From Paenibacillus sp. BIHB 4019 (GTDB lineage Bacteria; Bacillota; Bacilli; Paenibacillales; Paenibacillaceae), in contig NZ_CP016808.1 in the NCBI RefSeq assembly GCF_002741035.1, positions 2,005,001-2,069,000 on the forward strand: DNA of 64,000 nt, read 5' to 3'. Position numbers and translations under genes: made by a program. Below, in pieces: positions 10,451 through 20,670 of this stretch (positions are counted from its first letter, which is position 1; each line of letters starts with the position of its first letter). A model generated the notes under the pieces. It was not told the origin of the DNA, made no database searches, and saw only the letters and a program-made list of their open reading frames with translations.

Positions 10451-11028
10451 CGCGGCGCGCCTGTACGAATTTTCAAAAAGTTGCGCAGCAGCGTCAGCCC
10501 ATGCTCGGAAATAATCGATTCCGGATGGAATTGCACCCCTTCAATCGGGTATTCTTTATGGCGAAGGGCCATAATTTCGCCTTCCGCTGTTTCTGCGCTG
10601 ATTTCAAGACAGTCTGGCAGGGTCTCTTTTTTCACGATAAGGGAATGGTAACGGGTTGCGGTGAACGGCGAAGGGATGCCTTCAAAAATTGTTTTGCCGT
10701 CATGCACCATTTGTGATGTTTTTCCATGCATCAAACGTTCAGCGCGAATGACATCGCCGCCAAAAGCTTGTCCAATCGCCTGATGGCCAAGACACACGCC
10801 GAAAATCGGAATTTTTCCTTTAAAATGCTCAATGAGCGACAGGCTGATGCCCGCCTCGTTCGGAGAGCAAGGTCCCGGAGAAATCAAAATATGATCAGGT
10901 GCCAGCTGCTCAATGTCCGCCAGCCCCAGTTCATCATTTCTTTTCACAACAATGTCCTCGCCAAGCTCGCCTAAATATTGCACCAGGTTGTAGGTAAACG
11001 AATCATAGTTATCTATTACGAGAATCAT
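10447..11028 (-). CDS. pabA: Aminodeoxychorismate/anthranilate synthase glutaminase subunit
   Basis: Class I glutamine amidotransferase that supplies ammonia to PabB, and often to TrpE as well. The 193-residue product shows the oxyanion strand [14 protein letters not shown], the nucleophile motif [15 protein letters not shown] and the His-Glu of the triad in GVQFHPESI. It sits 14 nt after pabB. In Bacilli one such subunit can serve both folate and tryptophan synthesis; no trp genes are in this window. Confidence 0.95.
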   Translation of the reverse strand: MILVIDNYDSFTYNLVQYLGELGEDIVVKRNDELGLADIEQLAPDHILISPGPCSPNEAGISLSLIEHFKGKIPIFGVCLGHQAIGQAFGGDVIRAERLMHGKTSQMVHDGKTIFEGIPSPFTATRYHSLIVKKETLPDCLEISAETAEGEIMALRHKEYPIEGVQFHPESIISEHGLTLLRNFLKIRTGAPR

Positions 11029-11042
11029 CGCATGCGCCCCCT

Positions 11043-12680
11043 CTAATGTTTGCGCCCGCTTGGCGCAGCCTGCCTGAACCGTTCACTATACTCAATCGCC
11101 TTCCACAGCGCCTTCGCCTTGCTTAATGATTCCTTATATTCGCGCTCCGGCTTGGAATCAATGACGATGCCTGCTCCGGCCTGAATATGCACCATGCCAT
11201 CTTTGACGACCATAGTCCGTATGATAATATTAAATTCCATATCGCCATTATAGTCAATCCATCCGAGCGAGCCGGTATAAGGACCACGCCTTACAGGCTC
11301 CAGCTCCTCAATGATTTCCATCGTGCGGATTTTGGGAGCGCCTGTTATAGTGCCGCCTGGGAAAGTGGCCGCAATCACATCATATGCATCCTTGCCCTCG
11401 GCAAGCCGTCCCTCCACTTGGGATACCAAATGCATCACATGCGAATATTGCTCTATGACCATCAGCTCTTCCACCTTCACCGTGCCGTAAGCCGAAATCC
11501 GCCCCAAATCGTTGCGCTCCAAATCGACCAGCATAATATGCTCGGCGCGCTCCTTCTCGCTCGTCCGCAGCTCCTCCGCCATGAGCTCGTTTTCCGCCTC
11601 TGTTCGGCCGCGTCTGCGCGTTCCGGCAATTGGACGGGCTGCAAGCAAGTCGCCGCGGCGCTCAACGAGCAGCTCCGGCGAAGCCGAAACGAGCTGAAAG
11701 TCAGGACAGCGCAGAAAGCCCATATATGGCGATGGATTAATGAGACGAAGCCATTCGTACAGCTCCTCTGGCTGCACACCAAGCGCCCGGCTCTGCCTCA
11801 CCGATAAATTAACCTGAAATACGTCGCCTTGCCCGATGTAACGCTGAATTTGCCGAACAGCCTCCTCAAAGGCTTCCTTCGAAAAACGCGTGCTGATCCC
11901 GCCCATCTCATCCAGATTGCTCTGGAGGGAATCGTCCGTGGCAAGCTGCAGACGCTCTTGACGCAGCTGGCGGCTCTCGCTTGTGCTTGAGCTAGCAGCA
12001 TGATTCACGCCTCGCTGTCCATTCGCTTCGCTTCCGAACCGCTGCTCCCAATAAACGGCCATCTCATCGGCCCGCGAGCAAGCCTGCGCATAAAGCAGCC
12101 GCAGCTCCTCTTCCCTCGCATCGCTTGGCACAAGCGTATGCACCGCGCAATATAGCTTCTTGTCGCTATGATCGACAATCCATAGTTCATTTAAACGCAG
12201 AAACAAATAATCCGGCAAATTCAAGTCGTCTTCCGTCAGCTCCGGCAGCCGCTCAATCGAACGAATGACGTCATAGCTCCAAAATCCGACACAGCCGCCC
12301 GTCCATTTCGGCGTTCCAGCTGCTTCAAGCTTCGGCGCGCGATAAGGCTCCATCCAGCTCCGCACCACTTCGAGCGGTTTGCCCTGATAGCGCACGACTG
12401 AATCAGCTGACTGTGAAGCATCGGCGAGATCTGGGCTCAACGCCCGGGCTTCCGCCTCCAGGCCTTTGCCGCGAATGACGCTTTCCGGCTGCAGGCCGAG
12501 ATACGTATAGCGCCCGCCCTTGCCGCTCTCCAGCACAAAAGCATACGGCGATGCATCCCGCCATGCCTCCTCCCATGAAGCGACGCCTTCTTCTCCAAGC
12601 GGCAGCTCCCGCAGCAGTGGAAAAGTCGTATATTTCTGCTCGGCGTGCCACCCTAACCAATAGTCCAAGGCGGTGAACAT
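11043..12680 (-). CDS. pabB: Aminodeoxychorismate synthase component I
   Basis: Makes 4-amino-4-deoxychorismate from chorismate and ammonia with PabA. The ATG at 12680 (MFTALDYW) is preferred over an upstream TTG because GGGGG and GGAAGG precede it. The product of about 545 residues has a TrpE-like N-terminal half, a low-complexity Ser/Gln-rich linker near the middle, and the chorismate-binding core: [51 protein letters not shown] and [11 protein letters not shown]. It is the first gene of the folate operon. Confidence 0.95.
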   Translation of the reverse strand: MFTALDYWLGWHAEQKYTTFPLLRELPLGEEGVASWEEAWRDASPYAFVLESGKGGRYTYLGLQPESVIRGKGLEAEARALSPDLADASQSADSVVRYQGKPLEVVRSWMEPYRAPKLEAAGTPKWTGGCVGFWSYDVIRSIERLPELTEDDLNLPDYLFLRLNELWIVDHSDKKLYCAVHTLVPSDAREEELRLLYAQACSRADEMAVYWEQRFGSEANGQRGVNHAASSSTSESRQLRQERLQLATDDSLQSNLDEMGGISTRFSKEAFEEAVRQIQRYIGQGDVFQVNLSVRQSRALGVQPEELYEWLRLINPSPYMGFLRCPDFQLVSASPELLVERRGDLLAARPIAGTRRRGRTEAENELMAEELRTSEKERAEHIMLVDLERNDLGRISAYGTVKVEELMVIEQYSHVMHLVSQVEGRLAEGKDAYDVIAATFPGGTITGAPKIRTMEIIEELEPVRRGPYTGSLGWIDYNGDMEFNIIIRTMVVKDGMVHIQAGAGIVIDSKPEREYKESLSKAKALWKAIEYSERFRQAAPSGRKH

Positions 12681-12789
12681 CACCTTCCAACCCCCGATCG
12701 ACAAGCATGTTTATTTTGCCTAGTATACAGAATACCTGCCCAAAAGGAAAGAGCGCTGATAGGGTGAAACTTATACCTTCTTATAATTG

Positions 12790-12822
12790 AAAAAAGCCCT
12801 CCACTCAAATGAATGGAAGGCC
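12790..12822 (-). terminator. Intrinsic terminator after cysK
   Basis: On the minus strand GGCCTTCCATTC-ATTT-GAGTGGAGGGC is followed by a T-run. It separates cysK from the pab-fol operon. Confidence 0.8.
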
Positions 12823-12875
12823 AGTCAAACGGTACACCGCTCCAATTAAGGCACGGCCCCGCTTGGTCATAAGTG

Positions 12876-13814
12876 TTAGTTCTCGAAGTTGAACAGCGGC
12901 GTACTGAGGTAACGCTCACCGTTACTTGGAACAACCGCGATAACGCGCTTGCCTTTGCCGAGTTCCTTCGCTACTTTCAAAGCAGCATAGATTGCAGCAC
13001 CGGAGGAAATTCCGCACAAAATGCCTTCTTCTTTCGCAGCACGGCGTGCGTAGTCGAATGCATCATCATTTTCAACAGTAATCACTTCGTCATAGATCTC
13101 ACGGTCCAAAATCGTCGGCACGAAGTTAGCGCCAATCCCTTGGATTTTGTGAGGGCCAGGCTGTCCGCCCGAAAGCAGTGGGGAAGCCGCTGGCTCAACC
13201 GCGTAAATTTTAATATCTTTGAAGTTCTTCTTCAGCACTTCGCCAGTACCCGTAATTGTACCGCCAGTACCAATGCCCGCTACGAATGCATCCAGCTTGC
13301 CGTCCAGGGAGTTGATCGCCTCAACGATTTCTGGGCCTGTCGTCTCGCGGTGGATTTTCACATTCGCTTGGTTATTGAACTGCTGCGGGATAAAATAGGA
13401 CGGGTTTTCTTTCGCCAATTCCTCGGCTTTGCGAACAGCTCCGTTCATGCCTTCCGAACCTGGCGTCAGAACCACTTCTGCGCCATAGGCACGAAGCAGG
13501 TTGCGGCGCTCAATACTCATCGTCTCAGGCATAACAAGAATAGCTTTATAGCCTTTAGCCGCTGCTACCAAGGCAAGACCGATACCTGTGTTGCCGCTCG
13601 TAGGCTCAACAATTGTATCGCCCGGCTTAATGATGCCTTCCTGTTCAGCTACTTCAATCATGCTGATTGCGATACGGTCTTTTACGCTCGCACCTGGATT
13701 TTGATATTCAAGCTTCACATAAATTTCAGCGCTGTCCTCAGGAACAAGACGATTCAAGCGAACTAGCGGTGTATCACCAATTAGATCAGTAATGCTTTGC
13801 ACGATTTTTGCCAT
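12876..13814 (-). CDS. cysK: Cysteine synthase (O-acetylserine sulfhydrylase)
   Basis: PLP enzyme that makes cysteine from O-acetylserine and sulfide. The 312-residue product has the PLP-Lys motif [14 protein letters not shown], the substrate loop [11 protein letters not shown], the phosphate-binding loop [16 protein letters not shown], and GISSGAA. A strong ribosome site (AAGGAGG) precedes it. It has its own promoter and terminator, so it is monocistronic between the PPIase gene and pabB, as in Bacillus. Confidence 0.97.
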   Translation of the reverse strand: MAKIVQSITDLIGDTPLVRLNRLVPEDSAEIYVKLEYQNPGASVKDRIAISMIEVAEQEGIIKPGDTIVEPTSGNTGIGLALVAAAKGYKAILVMPETMSIERRNLLRAYGAEVVLTPGSEGMNGAVRKAEELAKENPSYFIPQQFNNQANVKIHRETTGPEIVEAINSLDGKLDAFVAGIGTGGTITGTGEVLKKNFKDIKIYAVEPAASPLLSGGQPGPHKIQGIGANFVPTILDREIYDEVITVENDDAFDYARRAAKEEGILCGISSGAAIYAALKVAKELGKGKRVIAVVPSNGERYLSTPLFNFEN

Positions 13815-13838
13815 GTGTCATACTTCCTCCTTATTCCG

Positions 13839-13898
13839 ACTAATTCAGTTGGTTTTTTAACTAATTCCATCTTATCAATGAGTTGTATTCGTTGTCAA
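13839..13898 (-). promoter_or_regulatory. cysK promoter with downstream direct repeats
   Basis: Minus strand TTGACA (13898-13893), an 18-nt spacer, then TAAGAT (13874-13869). Just after the -10, ACTAATTC occurs twice on the plus strand (13839-13846 and 13860-13867), 21 bp apart, i.e. two helical turns. This looks like an operator for a sulfur-responsive repressor, but I do not recognise a definite CymR box. Confidence 0.55.
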
Positions 13899-13912
13899 TA
13901 CCTTCATTTCCT

Positions 13913-14024
13913 TCAAGCGACAACGGCAGGCTAACGCCATCCCCGACCGAAAAAGTACCGTTTTGCATTGAAATATAAGCCTGATAGAAGTGGAAGCCTT
14001 ATAAATGCTTATATTTTGAAAAAG
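13913..14024 (+). repeat. Intergenic structured repeat, diverged copy (R4)
   Basis: Hairpin 1 is diverged; hairpin 2 is clear (GAAATATAAGC ... GCTTATATTTT). The A-rich end overlaps the T-run of the terminator at 14019-14054. Confidence 0.6.
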
Positions 14025-14054
14025 ACGGATTGTTCGCCCATTTTCCAATCGTCT
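14019..14054 (-). terminator. Intrinsic terminator after the PPIase gene
   Basis: On the minus strand AGACGATTGG ... CAATCCGTCT is followed by TTTTT. It probably ends the transcript carrying the PPIase, hslO and coaX genes. Confidence 0.75.
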
Positions 14055-14121
14055 GGCGAATACGGCTATATGATGCTCCAATATAATGGAAGCTTATAAA
14101 CAAACCTAAAATTTCTTATAT

Positions 14122-15093
14122 TTACGGAAAGGTGACAGCATCATATTTCTCCAATAGCTGCTCCTCAATTTGGCTTAGCGAAGGAGCCTGTGATAAAGCC
14201 AGCTCTTTGCGAACCAGTTCATGCAATTGCTGCCCCTGTGGCTTATCCGTTGTATGACGCTCCATCAAACGAATAATGGCATAACCTTCGGCAATGGCTA
14301 TCGGGCCGGCAATCTCTCCCGTACCCAGCTTGCTTGCCGCTGAAAGAATCGCCAGCTCATGAAACGGGTCATTCGCATCAATAAGGCCTAAATCACCGCC
14401 AGCCTCTGACGTAAAAGCATCTATCGAGTTTTCAGCCGCGGTTTGCGCGAAATCCGCTCCTTGGGACAGTTTGTCCAGCACGCGGTTCGCCTCTTCCTTA
14501 TTCGCCGTCACAATCCAGGATAAGCGATATTGCAGCTTGTCTCCGTACTGTTCCTCATGATCCGCAATGTAGCGTTCAACCTCATCGTCCGGCACGTCCA
14601 CTTTTTGGATCGCTATTTTTTCAGTCAACAGCCTGTACTTCACATCCTTCAAAACTTCCTCTTTGGACATGCCAAGCTGCTGATTCATGACCCGGTAAAA
14701 ATCCTCTTCGCTATCGTACCCTTCTGCCTGCTCCTCCACAGCTCTCTGCTGTTCCTGAGCGGTAACCTCAAGCTGCTGCGAGGCAGCTTCTTGGTCAATG
14801 GCGCTGTGAATCATCATCAGCTTGAGGGTAGCTTCGCCATATTGCTCGCTGAGCCTGTTCATCAGCTCGCTTACCCTAATGCTGTGATTGCCAATGATGG
14901 CAATAATTTTATCGTTTTCCGAGCTGCCGGGTACTATCTCATTGCCCGTCTCCGTACGTGTTCCCGAATCCGGCTCATGCTCTGGCAGCCCTTCAGAAAA
15001 AGGCGACAATCTCACTACAACAACTACACTGAGCACGATCATGCACAACGCCTGAATGACGACGATCGTCCTGACGACACCGATTTTATTCAT
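14122..15093 (-). CDS. Membrane-anchored parvulin-type peptidyl-prolyl isomerase (YacD/PrsA-like)
   Basis: Predicted extracytoplasmic folding factor. The 323-residue product has one N-terminal membrane segment (about 7-28, no lipobox), a SurA/PrsA-like helical N-domain with coiled-coil character (about 60-175), and a PpiC rotamase domain (about 175-290: LSWIVTANKEEANRVLDKLSQGADF, GGDLGLID, GPIAIAEGYAIIRL). The position between hslO and cysK matches Bacillus yacD. Lack of the lipobox Cys separates it from true PrsA. The client proteins are unknown. Confidence 0.85.
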   Translation of the reverse strand: MNKIGVVRTIVVIQALCMIVLSVVVVVRLSPFSEGLPEHEPDSGTRTETGNEIVPGSSENDKIIAIIGNHSIRVSELMNRLSEQYGEATLKLMMIHSAIDQEAASQQLEVTAQEQQRAVEEQAEGYDSEEDFYRVMNQQLGMSKEEVLKDVKYRLLTEKIAIQKVDVPDDEVERYIADHEEQYGDKLQYRLSWIVTANKEEANRVLDKLSQGADFAQTAAENSIDAFTSEAGGDLGLIDANDPFHELAILSAASKLGTGEIAGPIAIAEGYAIIRLMERHTTDKPQGQQLHELVRKELALSQAPSLSQIEEQLLEKYDAVTFP

Positions 15094-15111
15094 TGCCCGG
15101 TAGCCTCCATC

Positions 15112-16011
15112 TTAATGGATCGGCTTCGGTTTGGCTTGGTCGAGCAATTGCTCCAGCTCAGTACGGTTAAACTGGTAAGCTTCATTACAGAAGTGGCATA
15201 CGACCTCTGCTTTTCCTTCTTCTTCAATCGTTTGCTGCAATTCCGATTCGCCCATGCTGATCAGAGTCTGCTCTACGCGCTCGCGCGAGCATTTGCATTG
15301 AAAACGCAAATCCAGCGACTCATGGATGACAGCATCGTCGCCGACGACCCATTTGAGCAGCCCTTCTGGCGTCTCGCCCTGATCGAGCAGCGCAGTGACA
15401 GGAGGCATCGCACTGAGCGCTTTCTCCAGCTTTGTGATTTCCGCATCCGTAAGCCCCGGCATCAGCTGTACGATAAAGCCGCCAGCGTGGATGACGCGGC
15501 CGTCTTCATCGACCAGCACGCCGAGCCCAACTGCGGAAGGCGTCTGCTCCGATACGGCAAAATAATAGGTGAAGTCTTCGCCCAGCTCGCCGGAAACAAT
15601 CGGAACACTGCCGCGGTAAGGCTCTTTCAGGCCTAGATCCTTTGTAATATGAATATAACCGCTATGGCCTACTGCACCTGCAACATCAAGCTTGCCCTGC
15701 GCATTGCTTGGAAGCAGAACGAGCGGATTGTCCGTGTAGCCTCGCACTTCTCCATGAGCATTTGCATCAACAACAATTTGTCCCATTGGGCCATCGCCCT
15801 TCACTTGAATCGTCAGCTTTTCTTCGCCCTTCAGCATAGCGCCCATAATAGCTCCGGCTGTTGCCGTTCTGCCGATCGCCGCCGTTGCTGTCGGCAGTGT
15901 ACCGTGCCGGCGCTGCAGCTCATCGACCAACTGCGTTGTACGGGCAGCGAAAACACGAATTTTGCCTTCCCATGCCGTGCCGCGCACCAAAAAATCTTTC
16001 CTTTGCTCCAT
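15112..16011 (-). CDS. hslO: Redox-regulated chaperone Hsp33
   Basis: Holdase activated by oxidative unfolding. The 299-residue product has the N-terminal substrate-binding fold and the C-terminal zinc switch with four Cys, in FQCKCSRERVEQ and VVCHFCNEAYQF. It is 3 nt downstream of coaX, as in Bacillus, and probably belongs to the nad-coaX transcript. Confidence 0.96.
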   Translation of the reverse strand: MEQRKDFLVRGTAWEGKIRVFAARTTQLVDELQRRHGTLPTATAAIGRTATAGAIMGAMLKGEEKLTIQVKGDGPMGQIVVDANAHGEVRGYTDNPLVLLPSNAQGKLDVAGAVGHSGYIHITKDLGLKEPYRGSVPIVSGELGEDFTYYFAVSEQTPSAVGLGVLVDEDGRVIHAGGFIVQLMPGLTDAEITKLEKALSAMPPVTALLDQGETPEGLLKWVVGDDAVIHESLDLRFQCKCSRERVEQTLISMGESELQQTIEEEGKAEVVCHFCNEAYQFNRTELEQLLDQAKPKPIH

Positions 16012-16014
16012 CGT

Positions 16015-16785
16015 CTATCCCTCCTGATTCCGTTCATATATAATACGCAAGCCTTCTAATGTCAGAAGCGGATCAACTTCATCTATCGTTTCCGATTCTG
16101 AGCTAATTAACTCAGCCAAGCCGCCCGTCGCGATGACACGCGGCGAAACTTTAAACTCCTTGCGAATTCTCCGCACGATACCGTCCACTTGTCCAGCATA
16201 GCCGTATATAATGCCCGCCTGCATAGATGTGACCGGATTGCGGCCGATTACGCTTGGCGGCTTCACCAGCTCAATGCGCGGCAGCTTCGCCGCCCGCTGA
16301 TAAAGCGCCTCTGTCGAGATAGCAATGCCCGGCACAATGGCGCCGCCCAAATAGCTGCCAGCGGCATCAATGTAATCAAATGTCGTTGCGGTGCCAAAGT
16401 CGACGACAATAAGCGGGCTGCCATATTTGACGATGCCCGCCACCGAATTCACGATGCGGTCAGCACCGACCTCGCGAGGGTTTTCATACCGGATATTGAG
16501 TCCTGTCTTCACGCCTGGGCCGACGATATACGGTTTCTTGCGCAAATACTTCATGCACAGCTGCTCCAGCGTCCGCATGAGCGGCGGAACGACGGATGAA
16601 ATAATGACGCCTTCCATCTGCTCCAAACGCATGCCGGCAAAATGAAACAAATGATGAAAGTTGATGCCATATTCATCAACTGTAGCGGAACGATTCGTGC
16701 TGAGCCTCCAGTGATGGAGCAGTTCCTTGCCTTGATAAATGCCCAGCACTATATTCGTATTGCCGACGTCAATGACGAGAATCAA
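16015..16785 (-). CDS. coaX: Type III pantothenate kinase
   Basis: First step of coenzyme A synthesis; phosphorylates pantothenate and is not inhibited by CoA. The 256-residue product has the N-terminal phosphate loop [12 protein letters not shown], the substrate region [11 protein letters not shown] and the acetate-kinase-fold motif [13 protein letters not shown]. It overlaps nadC by 4 nt (ATGA), which links NAD and CoA synthesis in one transcript. Confidence 0.96.
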   Translation of the reverse strand: MILVIDVGNTNIVLGIYQGKELLHHWRLSTNRSATVDEYGINFHHLFHFAGMRLEQMEGVIISSVVPPLMRTLEQLCMKYLRKKPYIVGPGVKTGLNIRYENPREVGADRIVNSVAGIVKYGSPLIVVDFGTATTFDYIDAAGSYLGGAIVPGIAISTEALYQRAAKLPRIELVKPPSVIGRNPVTSMQAGIIYGYAGQVDGIVRRIRKEFKVSPRVIATGGLAELISSESETIDEVDPLLTLEGLRIIYERNQEG

Positions 16786-17666
16786 GACATTGCCCCTCCC
16801 TTCTTCGCATGAAGGTCGAGACTAATATCAAGCGATTGGAAGGAGTAGGTAAGGCCTCCTACCGAAATGACATCTACACCGCAAGCGGCTATGCCGTGAA
16901 TCGTATCAAGCCGCACATTGCCCGAAGCTTCTACAATAACATGTGGCGCGCGCTGCTTGATTTGCTTGACAGCTGCCTTCATCATGTCTTGCGGCATATT
17001 GTCGAGCATAATAATATCAGCGCCGCATGCAATCGCCTCATCGACTTGCTCCAAAGATTCCGTCTCCACTTCGATCTTCATCGTATGGGGAATGCCGGCT
17101 CGCGCTGCTTCCACCGCTTCCCGAATACCGCCTGCGCCCTTAATATGATTATCCTTGATCATAACGGCATCATACAAGCCAAACCGGTGGTTCGAGCCGC
17201 CGCCAACGCGAACGGCATACTTTTCAAGCAGGCGATGGCCTGGCGTCGTTTTGCGCGTGTCGACCAGCCTAACCGGCAAGCCCTGCAAAGCCGCTACAAA
17301 TTCGCTTGTCTTCGTCGCAACGCCGGACATCCGCTGCATTAAATTAAGCGCAAGGCGCTCCCCTGTCAGCAGGCTATGGATGCTGCCCTCTACTTCCGCG
17401 AGCACGGTGCCTTTTTCCACATACTGGCCATCCTCAACCTTCGCCGTGAAGACCAGCGAGCGGTCAACGGTTTCAAACACAAGGCGAGCAATCGGAATGC
17501 CGGCAATCCGTCCATTTTCCTTTACATGAATTACAGCCTTCGCCTGCGCTCCGAGCGGAATCGTCATAGCGGTCGTTACATCGCCGCTTCCGATATCTTC
17601 CGCAAGCCAGCTGCGTATTTGCGCACGCAGTGCTTCATTATAGCCGTCCAGCGTCGTCTCAAACAT
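16782..17666 (-). CDS. nadC: Nicotinate-nucleotide pyrophosphorylase (carboxylating)
   Basis: Converts quinolinate and PRPP to nicotinate mononucleotide. The 294-residue product has [20 protein letters not shown], the active-site strand [26 protein letters not shown] with KDNHI, and [10 protein letters not shown]. It overlaps nadB by 8 nt. It completes the de novo NAD pathway nadA-nadB-nadC. Confidence 0.97.
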   Translation of the reverse strand: MFETTLDGYNEALRAQIRSWLAEDIGSGDVTTAMTIPLGAQAKAVIHVKENGRIAGIPIARLVFETVDRSLVFTAKVEDGQYVEKGTVLAEVEGSIHSLLTGERLALNLMQRMSGVATKTSEFVAALQGLPVRLVDTRKTTPGHRLLEKYAVRVGGGSNHRFGLYDAVMIKDNHIKGAGGIREAVEAARAGIPHTMKIEVETESLEQVDEAIACGADIIMLDNMPQDMMKAAVKQIKQRAPHVIVEASGNVRLDTIHGIAACGVDVISVGGLTYSFQSLDISLDLHAKKGGAMS

Positions 17667-19275
17667 TGGTTAACCGCTCCTCTGTCCTCCCGTATACACG
17701 GTGCATTACAGTATGCTTGCGCCAAGCCTGATCATTGCGCTCCGGGAAGTCCTCACGGTAATGCGCGCCGCGGCTCTCCTCCCGCTGCAAAGCGGAATCC
17801 GCCGTCAACAGGGCACATGTCAGCATATTGGCAAATTCAAACTCTTCCCGCTTGGTCAGCATCGCTTGAAAAATCGGAAGCTGGCGCCGCAGCTCCTCAA
17901 GCCCCCTCTCCAAACCCTTGGCATCACGCTGCAGGCCTGCGTACCTGACCATAATCTTTTGCAGCTTCAATCTCCGCTCCACAACGGCCTGAATCGGCAC
18001 GCTGCTGCGCGGTACGCTGCTCTCTATTATAGGCTGAATCTCTGCATGCTCTGCAAGTTTATCAATCGCCTCGACGATTCGCTTGCCGAAAACGACCGCT
18101 TCCGACAGCGAATTGCTCGCCAAGCGATTCGCTCCGTGAACGCCTGTCGAGGAAACCTCGCCGCAGGCGAACAGCCTTTTAATGTTTGTTTCTCCATCGA
18201 GATCGGTTTTTACGCCACCCATCATATAATGTGCAGCAGGGGCAACCGGAATCCAATCCGTCGTCAGGTCCAAGCCATAACGCAAGCAGAATTCATAAAT
18301 ATTCGGAAAACGATGCTTCACCATATCCGGCGACTCATGCGTCACATCCAAATAAACGAAGGTTGATTTCGTTGCCTCCATCTCGCTAATAATGGCGCGG
18401 GCCACCACGTCACGCGGCGCCAGCTCCAGCTGAGGATGGTAACGCTCCATAAAACGCTCGCCCCGCGTATTGCGAAGCACAGCTCCCTCGCCGCGCACCG
18501 CTTCTGAAATCAGAAACCGCGGCGCCCCTGGGTAGCATAGGGAGGTCGGATGGAATTGAACAAACTCTACATCCTGTATATAAGCTCCTGCCCGGTAAGC
18601 CATTGCAATCCCATCGCCTGTGGCTACCTCAGGATTCGTCGTGTAACGATAGAGCTGTCCAGCACCGCCGGAGCATAGAATGGTCGCCTTGCCGCGCACA
18701 AGCAGACGCGTGCCGTCAGGCTTTTGCACAACAGCGCCAACGCATTCTCCATCATTAGTTACCAAATCGATGACAAAATGGTCGTCCCATACTTCAATAC
18801 CAGGCTTAGACAATGCTTTCTCCGATAAGGCTCGTACAATTTCGTAGCCCGTCGCATCCCCATTGGCATGCAAAATACGGCGCTGGCTGTGAGCGCCTTC
18901 CTTTGTCAGCGCAAACTCGCCATTTTCCAAATCGAACTGCGTGCCCATTTCAATGAGCTGATTTACACCCTCCGGTCCCTCATGCACCAGCACATTGACC
19001 GCATCCTCCGAGCACAAGCCCGCTCCCGCAATCAACGTGTCCTCGCTGTGATAAGCGGGTGAATCATCTTCCGATATGACCGCGGCAATGCCGCCCTGCG
19101 CATAGCGGGTGTTGCTGTCCAGCAGCGACTTCTTCGTAATCATCAGCACGGAATGCCGATCACTTGCCCGAAGTGCGGTAAAAAGACCGGCAATGCCGGC
19201 ACCAATCACAATAACATCCTTCTCGATTACCGGCAGTTCGTCTAATTTGATGTCTACAAGGTATCTGGGAATCAT
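17659..19275 (-). CDS. nadB: L-aspartate oxidase
   Basis: FAD enzyme that oxidises L-aspartate to iminoaspartate for NadA. The 538-residue product has the Rossmann motif VIVIGAGIAGLFTALRA, the FAD-loop TRYAQGGIAAV, the active-site region EFVQFHPTSLC with SEAVRGEGAVLRN, AAHYMMGGVKTDLDG, and GEVSSTGVHGANRLASNSL. It lies 39 nt after nadA. Confidence 0.97.
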   Translation of the reverse strand: MIPRYLVDIKLDELPVIEKDVIVIGAGIAGLFTALRASDRHSVLMITKKSLLDSNTRYAQGGIAAVISEDDSPAYHSEDTLIAGAGLCSEDAVNVLVHEGPEGVNQLIEMGTQFDLENGEFALTKEGAHSQRRILHANGDATGYEIVRALSEKALSKPGIEVWDDHFVIDLVTNDGECVGAVVQKPDGTRLLVRGKATILCSGGAGQLYRYTTNPEVATGDGIAMAYRAGAYIQDVEFVQFHPTSLCYPGAPRFLISEAVRGEGAVLRNTRGERFMERYHPQLELAPRDVVARAIISEMEATKSTFVYLDVTHESPDMVKHRFPNIYEFCLRYGLDLTTDWIPVAPAAHYMMGGVKTDLDGETNIKRLFACGEVSSTGVHGANRLASNSLSEAVVFGKRIVEAIDKLAEHAEIQPIIESSVPRSSVPIQAVVERRLKLQKIMVRYAGLQRDAKGLERGLEELRRQLPIFQAMLTKREEFEFANMLTCALLTADSALQREESRGAHYREDFPERNDQAWRKHTVMHRVYGRTEERLTNV

Positions 19276-19314
19276 TTCTCGCGCCTCCAGGCATAGGAGT
19301 AGCGCATGCTGCTC

Positions 19315-20253
19315 CTATTTCACGAGTAACATGCGCTCCAGGGACAAGCGTGCTTGATCCGCCACATGCGGCGGTACATAGATTTGCGGCTGCATCGTTT
19401 CGAGGCATTTAACCAGCTTCTTGAGGTTATTAACCTTCATGTTCGGGCAGACCAAATATTTAGATGCAAAAAGGAATGTTTTTTCCGGGCTGTCCAGCCG
19501 CAGCTGATAGCCCGTGCCATCCTCCGTGCCGACGATAAACTCCTTGCAATCCGATTCCTTGCAATATTTAATAATCGCTGTCGTACTGCCGACAAAATCA
19601 CCCAGCTCCACCACTTCAGGGCGGCACTCAGGATGCACAACAAACTGCGCATTCGGGTGTTTCGCCTTCATTTCCTCTACATCCTTCACCGTCAACATGT
19701 CGTGCGTGTTGCAGTAACCTTCCCAGATAATCATGTTCTTATCGGTTTTCTGCTGCACGTAATGCCCCAGGTTTTTGTCCGGTACCCAAATGACGTCTTG
19801 GCCTTCCACGGAATTTACAACGTTAACCGCATTGGCCGATGTACAACAGATGTCAGTCTCTGCCTTAATTTCGGCAGATGAGTTAATATACGTAACGACG
19901 GTCGCATTCGGATGCTGGGCTTTCAGCTTGCGAAGACCATCGACATTGACCATATCCGCCATCGGGCAGCCTGCACGCTCGTCCGGAATAATAACCGTTT
20001 TGTTCGGTGCCAAAATTTTTGCGCTCTCGCCCATAAAATGCACGCCGCAAAATACGATAACATCCGCGTCCGTCTGCGCCGCTTTTTGTGCTAGCAAAAA
20101 CGAATCTCCACGGAAATCTGCAACCTCTTGAATTTCATCACGCTGATAATAATGAGCAAGAATGATGGCGTTGCGCTCTTTCTTCAATTGCATTAGCCGT
20201 TCCCGCAGTTCGCGGTTCTGCTCCGCCTTGCGTTCCAGTGCCAGTGCTTCCAC
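19315..20253 (-). CDS. nadA: Quinolinate synthase
   Basis: Iron-sulfur enzyme that condenses iminoaspartate with dihydroxyacetone phosphate. I prefer the GTG at 20253, because GAGGAGAGG lies 7 nt upstream; an ATG 33 nt earlier has no ribosome site. Three [4Fe-4S] Cys positions are visible, in DERAGCPMADM, CCTSANA and ESDCKEFIVGTEDG; HPECRPE also fits. Long Bacillus-type NadA, about 312 residues. First gene of nadA-nadB-nadC-coaX. Confidence 0.95.
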   Translation of the reverse strand: MEALALERKAEQNRELRERLMQLKKERNAIILAHYYQRDEIQEVADFRGDSFLLAQKAAQTDADVIVFCGVHFMGESAKILAPNKTVIIPDERAGCPMADMVNVDGLRKLKAQHPNATVVTYINSSAEIKAETDICCTSANAVNVVNSVEGQDVIWVPDKNLGHYVQQKTDKNMIIWEGYCNTHDMLTVKDVEEMKAKHPNAQFVVHPECRPEVVELGDFVGSTTAIIKYCKESDCKEFIVGTEDGTGYQLRLDSPEKTFLFASKYLVCPNMKVNNLKKLVKCLETMQPQIYVPPHVADQARLSLERMLLVK

Positions 20254-20399
20254 AGTTAATCCTCTCCTCTTATGAGGGAAGGGCAAGCTGATTGCCCATT
20301 CCAGATATGGCTACTTCCGACTTTGTGAATTGATGCACAAACCTAAAAAGTCGTTCGCCTTTCATTTGACCTTTACGGTAAATTCATTTGATAAGGTTT

Positions 20400-20441
20400 A
20401 ATTTACTCCAGGCAGATCATGCTGTCAATGCGTTTATGACA
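20400..20441 (-). promoter_or_regulatory. nadA promoter overlapped by an inverted repeat
   Basis: Minus strand TTGACA (20428-20423), 17-nt spacer, TAAATT (20405-20400). The inverted repeat TGTCA-N9-TGACA (20423-20441) covers the -35. In Firmicutes the nad genes are commonly repressed by NiaR (YrxA); whether this is a NiaR site cannot be settled from the sequence alone. The rest of the 20254-20670 gap holds only the terminator of the next operon. Confidence 0.55.
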
Positions 20442-20599
20442 AAAGTGTGAATTCCCTTTGAAAATAGCGCCTGCCGCAGCTGAACTTTCCATCATTGGCG
20501 ACTATTGTGTATAAATGCAGCATTTACGCACATGGTTATCAACAAGTTATCCACAATCGTGGATTTTCTGTGACTAACCTTGCGCAAATAATCAGAATA

Positions 20600-20653
20600 T
20601 AAAAAAACTTCCCATGGATTAATCACGGCATACGTGATATCCATGGGAAGTTT
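20600..20653 (-). terminator. Intrinsic terminator of the nucleoside ABC operon
   Basis: Very strong hairpin on the minus strand: AAACTTCCCATGGAT and ATCACG pair with CGTGAT and ATCCATGGGAAGTTT, followed by TTTTT. It lies 18 nt after the last permease gene. Confidence 0.9.
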
Positions 20654-20670
20654 GGAGCTCTTTGATCCTG

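Noticed and set aside
14065..14121. Another copy of the intergenic repeat
   Set aside because: Only short AT-rich matches (AATATAATGG, CTTATATTT) without hairpin 1; too weak to count.
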